Below, piece after piece: positions 5,227 through 8,030 of a stretch of DNA of 8,030 bases. The DNA lies in contig DYCJ01000108.1 in NCBI GenBank assembly GCA_019418195.1, positions 1-8,030 of the forward strand. The letters are read 5' to 3'. Within the stretch, counting starts at the first letter, position 1, and every line of letters starts with the position of its first letter. Source of the DNA: Clostridiales bacterium (GTDB lineage Bacteria; Bacillota; Clostridia; Lachnospirales; Lachnospiraceae). Under the pieces are notes generated by a model, which saw nothing but the letters and a program-made list of their open reading frames with translations, ran no database searches and was not told where the DNA came from. The position numbers and the translations under genes are program-made.

Positions 5227-6174
5227 ATGAGCAGCAAAATTACTATCATTGGCGCCGGAAGTGTCGGAGCAACAATCGCGTACAAACTTTCCTACGAGGA
5301 CTTCGCATCCGAGATCGTTATGATCGACATCAACAAGGACAAGGTTGAAGGCGAAGTTATGGATATCGAGCAGGGAACATGTTTCAGAAGCCCGATCTCC
5401 ATCATTGCAGGAGATTACGAGGATGCAAAGGGCTCTGATATCGTTATCATTACATCCGGTATCGCACGTAAGCCGGGGCAGACAAGAATCGAGCTTGCAC
5501 AGACAAATGTTAACATTATCAAATCCATCACACCGGAAATCGTGAAAGCGGCACCGGATGCAAAATATATCATCGTGAGCAACCCGGTCGATGTTCTGAC
5601 TTATGTATTCACAAAGATCTCAGGACTTCCGGAGAATCAGATCATCGGTTCCGGAACACTTCTGGATACAGCTCGTCTGCGCTACGGACTGTCAAGACAT
5701 TTCAACGTTGCACAGAAAAATATCCATGCATATGTATACGGCGAGCACGGAGACTCTTCTTTCGTACCGTGGTCAGGAGCAAACATTGCGAGCATGCCGA
5801 TCGACGACTACTACAAGGCAATGAAAGAACTTGGCGCAGACCTTACAGAGCTTGATAAGCCTGCCATGGAAGAGTATGTGCACAAATCAGGCGGACAGGT
5901 AATCGCTAAGAAAGGAGCTACTTTCTACGCAGTAGCAGTGTCTGTTGTCGAACTGTGTAATCTGGTGCTCGCAGCTTCTGATTCTGTTGCGACAGTATCT
6001 TCTATGATGCACGGAGAATACGGTGTTGATGATGTATGCTTAAGCGTGCTTTCACTTGTCGGACCGAACGGAGTACAGGGCAAGGTTCCGATGCATCTGA
6101 CAGACGAAGAGATCGAGAGACTTCAGGCAAGTGCAAACAAACTGAAAGAAGTAATCGCTCAGTTAGACATCTAA
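5227..6174 (+). CDS. ldh: L-lactate dehydrogenase-like NAD-dependent 2-hydroxyacid dehydrogenase
   Basis: This cytoplasmic enzyme is expected to reduce pyruvate to L-lactate and regenerate NAD+. The start is the ATG at 5227, behind GAGGAG (5216-5221) with 5 bases spacing; 315 residues is normal for the family. The Rossmann motif GAGSVG is at 9-14, with Asp34 marking NAD rather than NADP preference. The catalytic set is present: Asp147 and Arg150 in GSGTLLDTARLR, His174 in GEHGDS, and the loop Arg87. The framework is LDH-like (GSGTLLDTAR, GEHGDS, KKGATFY). However, the residue before K-P-G in the active-site loop is Arg81 (GIARKPGQTR). The lactate enzymes normally have Gln there and the malate enzymes Arg. 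Malate or another 2-oxoacid is therefore a real alternative substrate. It is first in an operon with hdrBCA under a Rex-type operator. No terminator follows; the next gene begins 14 bases on. Confidence 0.88.
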   Translation: MSSKITIIGAGSVGATIAYKLSYEDFASEIVMIDINKDKVEGEVMDIEQGTCFRSPISIIAGDYEDAKGSDIVIITSGIARKPGQTRIELAQTNVNIIKSITPEIVKAAPDAKYIIVSNPVDVLTYVFTKISGLPENQIIGSGTLLDTARLRYGLSRHFNVAQKNIHAYVYGEHGDSSFVPWSGANIASMPIDDYYKAMKELGADLTELDKPAMEEYVHKSGGQVIAKKGATFYAVAVSVVELCNLVLAASDSVATVSSMMHGEYGVDDVCLSVLSLVGPNGVQGKVPMHLTDEEIERLQASANKLKEVIAQLDI

Positions 6175-6188
6175 AGGAGGTATACACT

Positions 6189-6986
6189 ATGAAATACAGC
6201 TATTTCCCCGGCTGTACTCTGAAGAACAAAGCTGTGGATCTGGATCACTATGCCAGAGTATCCGCAGAGGCTTTGGGCTTTGAGCTGGAAGAGATAAGCG
6301 AGTGGCAGTGCTGCGGCGGAGTATATCCGCTCGGCACGGACGAGATCGCGACAAAGCTTGCTTCCGTGCGTGCGCTCAATGACGCAAAAGAGCACGGACA
6401 GGATCTTGTCACAGTCTGTTCAGCCTGCCATCACGTGATCAAAAGGGTAAACGATGACATGAAAAATGTCGATGATATCCGCACAAGGGCGAACAACTAT
6501 ATGAAACTCGACGAGCCATATGCCGGAGAGACAACAGTACTTCACTATCTTGAGGTACTCCGTGACCGTGTGGGATTCGACGAGCTGAAGAAAAAAGTCG
6601 TGAAGCCGCTCACAGGAAAAAAGATCGGCGCTTATTACGGCTGCCTTCTTCTTCGCCCGGGCAAACTGATGGCCTTTGACGATCCGGAGAATCCGACGAT
6701 CATGGAGGATTTCATCCGTGCCATCGGCGCGGAGCCTGTGATCTATCCTTACAGGAACGAGTGCTGCGGCGGCTACATATCACTGAAAGAAGAGGATATG
6801 TCCAAGAATATGTGCCGCAAGATCGAAGAGAGCGCGGCAGGTTTCGGCGCTGATATGCTGATCACTGCCTGTCCGCTGTGTATGTATAATCTGAATAAGA
6901 ACAACGGCGGCAACCTGCCGGTATACTATTTTACAGAGCTTCTGGCAGAGGCGCTGGGACTTAAAGAGGAGGTGGATGAACAGTGA
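6189..6986 (+). CDS. hdrB: HdrB-like heterodisulfide reductase subunit (two CCG domains)
   Basis: This is the catalytic disulfide-reducing subunit of heterodisulfide reductase-like complexes; in methanogens it reduces CoM-S-S-CoB on two non-cubane iron-sulfur clusters. The ATG at 6189 has AAAGGAGG (6173-6180) 8 bases upstream, overlapping the ldh stop; the product is 265 residues. The first CCG motif is complete: Cys9, Cys41-Cys42, Cys77 and Cys80 (C-x31-CC-x34-CxxC). So is the second: Cys152, Cys192-Cys193, Cys228 and Cys231 (C-x39-CC-x34-CxxC). All ten cysteines are present, so both clusters are predicted, unlike many bacterial CCG proteins that have lost one. GCLLLRPGK at 151-159 matches the usual active-site region. 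No membrane segment is seen. It overlaps hdrC by four bases. In a bacterium the physiological disulfide is unknown; DsrC, thioredoxin-like or low-molecular-weight thiols are possible. Confidence 0.92.
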   Translation: MKYSYFPGCTLKNKAVDLDHYARVSAEALGFELEEISEWQCCGGVYPLGTDEIATKLASVRALNDAKEHGQDLVTVCSACHHVIKRVNDDMKNVDDIRTRANNYMKLDEPYAGETTVLHYLEVLRDRVGFDELKKKVVKPLTGKKIGAYYGCLLLRPGKLMAFDDPENPTIMEDFIRAIGAEPVIYPYRNECCGGYISLKEEDMSKNMCRKIEESAAGFGADMLITACPLCMYNLNKNNGGNLPVYYFTELLAEALGLKEEVDEQ

Positions 6987-7372
6987 AAACAGAACACAGT
7001 CGCGCAGAGATGATCAAAGAGATCAGCGGCGTGAATCCGCTGAAATGTATGAAATGCGGTAAATGTTCCGCTTCCTGTCCCTCCTACAATGAGATGGATA
7101 TCAAACCGCACCAGTTTGTCTCCTATGTGATCAACGAGGATATTGAGTCACTGGTCAAGTCTAAATCTCTCTGGAAATGTCTTTCCTGTTTTGCATGCGT
7201 GGAGAGATGCCCGCGTGACGTGAAGCCGGGCAAACTGATCGATGCTGCAAGACAGATCGTTGTGCGTGAGAGAGGACAGAACTATCTGCTGGCGGACGAG
7301 ATCCCGGAACTGATCGATCCCGATACACCGCAGCAGCTTCTCGTAAGTGCACTCAGAAGATACAGGAGGTGA
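6983..7372 (+). CDS. hdrC: HdrC-like 2x[4Fe-4S] electron-transfer subunit
   Basis: This small iron-sulfur protein is expected to pass electrons between HdrA and HdrB. It starts with GTG at 6983, inside the GTGA overlap with the hdrB stop, behind AGGAGG (6967-6972) 10 bases upstream. It has 129 residues. Two classical cluster motifs are intact: Cys22, Cys25, Cys28, Cys32-Pro (CMKCGKCSASCP) and Cys66, Cys69, Cys72, Cys76-Pro (CLSCFACVERCP). This spacing is typical of HdrC, where the fourth cysteine of each motif ligates the other cluster. The protein lacks a heme-binding membrane subunit or membrane helix (HdrE/DsrM type), so the complex is soluble. The four-base overlap implies translational coupling and fixed stoichiometry with HdrB. 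The stop codon lies within the hdrA ribosome binding site. Confidence 0.92.
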   Translation: MKTEHSRAEMIKEISGVNPLKCMKCGKCSASCPSYNEMDIKPHQFVSYVINEDIESLVKSKSLWKCLSCFACVERCPRDVKPGKLIDAARQIVVRERGQNYLLADEIPELIDPDTPQQLLVSALRRYRR

Positions 7373-7378
7373 TAACAG

Positions 7379-8030
7379 GTGCAGAGGATAGGAGTATTTG
7401 TCTGCCACTGCGGATCTAATATCGCAGCTACGGTAGACGTAAAGAAAGTCGCTGAGATGGCGCTCCATGAGCCGGGAGTTGTTCATGCCGAGGACTATCA
7501 GTATATGTGTTCCGAGGCAGGGCAGGAGCTGATCCACAAGGCGATCAAAGAGAAACATCTGACAGGACTTGTCGTCTGTTCATGTTCTCCGCGTATGCAT
7601 GAGACGACATTTAGAAATGCGGCGGAGAGAGCGGGACTCAACCCGTATATGGTGGAAATCGCAAATATCCGTGAGCACTGTTCCTGGATCCACAAGGATA
7701 TGGAAGAGGCGACGGAAAAGGCGGTCATCCTGATGCGTGCGGCAGTTGCCAAAGTAAACTTAAACGCACCGCTGAAACCCGGCGAGAGCCGCGTTACAAA
7801 GAGAGCGCTTGTGATCGGCGGAGGTATCGCAGGTATCCAGACAGCCCTTGATATCGCAGAGGCAGGATATCCGGTTGATATCGTGGAGAAGACCCCGAGT
7901 ATCGGAGGAAGAATGTCACAGCTCGATAAGACATTCCCGACACTGGACTGTTCATCCTGTATCCTGACGCCGAAGATGGGAGAAGTAAACGCCCATCCGC
8001 TCATCAATATCTATACATATAGTGAAGTAG
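7379..8030 (+). CDS. hdrA: HdrA-like flavoprotein subunit, 5' part (runs off the right edge)
   Basis: This is the FAD and iron-sulfur subunit of heterodisulfide reductase-like complexes and the proposed site of flavin-based electron bifurcation. It starts with GTG at 7379; AGGAGGTGAT at 7364-7373, a near-perfect Shine-Dalgarno complement, lies 9 bases upstream and covers the hdrC stop. The 217 visible codons have no stop. The N-terminal domain reads RIGVFVCHCGSNI (3-15), with Cys9 and Cys11, then Cys44, Cys67 and Cys69 (VVCSCSPRMHE) and Cys101. The FAD Rossmann motif GGGIAG is at 147-152, followed by IGGRMSQLDKTFPTLDCSSC (175-194), the hallmark HdrA segment with Cys191 and Cys194. The N-terminal cysteine domain is present, as in methanogen-type HdrA. 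The C-terminal ferredoxin domains, and any fused MvhD-like part, are outside the window. Confidence 0.93.
   Translation, partial: MQRIGVFVCHCGSNIAATVDVKKVAEMALHEPGVVHAEDYQYMCSEAGQELIHKAIKEKHLTGLVVCSCSPRMHETTFRNAAERAGLNPYMVEIANIREHCSWIHKDMEEATEKAVILMRAAVAKVNLNAPLKPGESRVTKRALVIGGGIAGIQTALDIAEAGYPVDIVEKTPSIGGRMSQLDKTFPTLDCSSCILTPKMGEVNAHPLINIYTYSEV

Noticed and set aside
6036..6188. Earlier start for hdrB inside ldh
   Set aside because: The extra 51 residues are out-of-frame ldh sequence. The strong AAAGGAGG and the family-typical start MKYSYFPGC fix the start at 6189.
5227..8030. An electron-confurcating lactate dehydrogenase (LctD-EtfAB) system
   Set aside because: The dehydrogenase is the soluble NAD-dependent type with a Rossmann motif, not a flavin LctD, and no EtfA or EtfB gene is present.

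Overview
The window looks like a chromosomal segment from an anaerobic Clostridia bacterium, most likely a Lachnospiraceae-type gut fermenter. The grounds are moderate GC, strong AGGAGG-type ribosome binding sites, an NAD-dependent lactate dehydrogenase behind a Rex-type operator, and bacterial HdrABC-like genes. No rRNA, tRNA, CRISPR array, transposase or insertion sequence is visible. The taxon is inferred from style and gene content only.

Left part (1-2555, + strand): the 3' end of an unrecognised gene is followed 63 bases later by a SulP-family anion transporter with a STAS domain and an unusual cytoplasmic tail of about 160 residues. The transporter converges on, and overlaps by 53 bp, the metal-pump gene on the other strand.

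Middle part (2503-4941, - strand): a metal-responsive module. A CsoR-family repressor (Cys-His-Cys metal-site signature) and a P1B-type heavy-metal ATPase lie on the same strand but appear to be two transcription units. The csoR gene ends in a strong intrinsic terminator, and the ATPase has its own consensus promoter. Two closely related 16-bp dyads sit in and just downstream of that promoter, and a similar box lies just downstream of the csoR promoter. This suggests one repressor controlling both the pump and itself.

Right part (5029-8030, + strand): a redox operon. A near-consensus Rex operator overlaps the promoter of an L-lactate dehydrogenase-like gene. It is followed, with a 14-base gap, a 4-base overlap and a 6-base gap, by hdrB, hdrC and the first 217 codons of hdrA. 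HdrB has two complete CCG motifs, HdrC has two [4Fe-4S] motifs and HdrA has its FAD-binding motif. In a non-methanogen this set is expected to form the heterodisulfide-reductase-like half of a flavin-based electron-bifurcating complex. Its NADH-oxidising partner (FlxABCD/MvhD-like) would lie past the right edge. Co-transcription with the dehydrogenase under a NADH/NAD+ sensor suggests a role in disposing of NADH during fermentation.

The most noteworthy point is the Rex-controlled dehydrogenase-HdrBCA operon, together with an arginine in the dehydrogenase at the position that normally separates lactate from malate specificity. Second is the CsoR/ATPase module, whose regulator looks copper-type while the pump's last membrane helix carries neither the classical copper nor the classical zinc motif.
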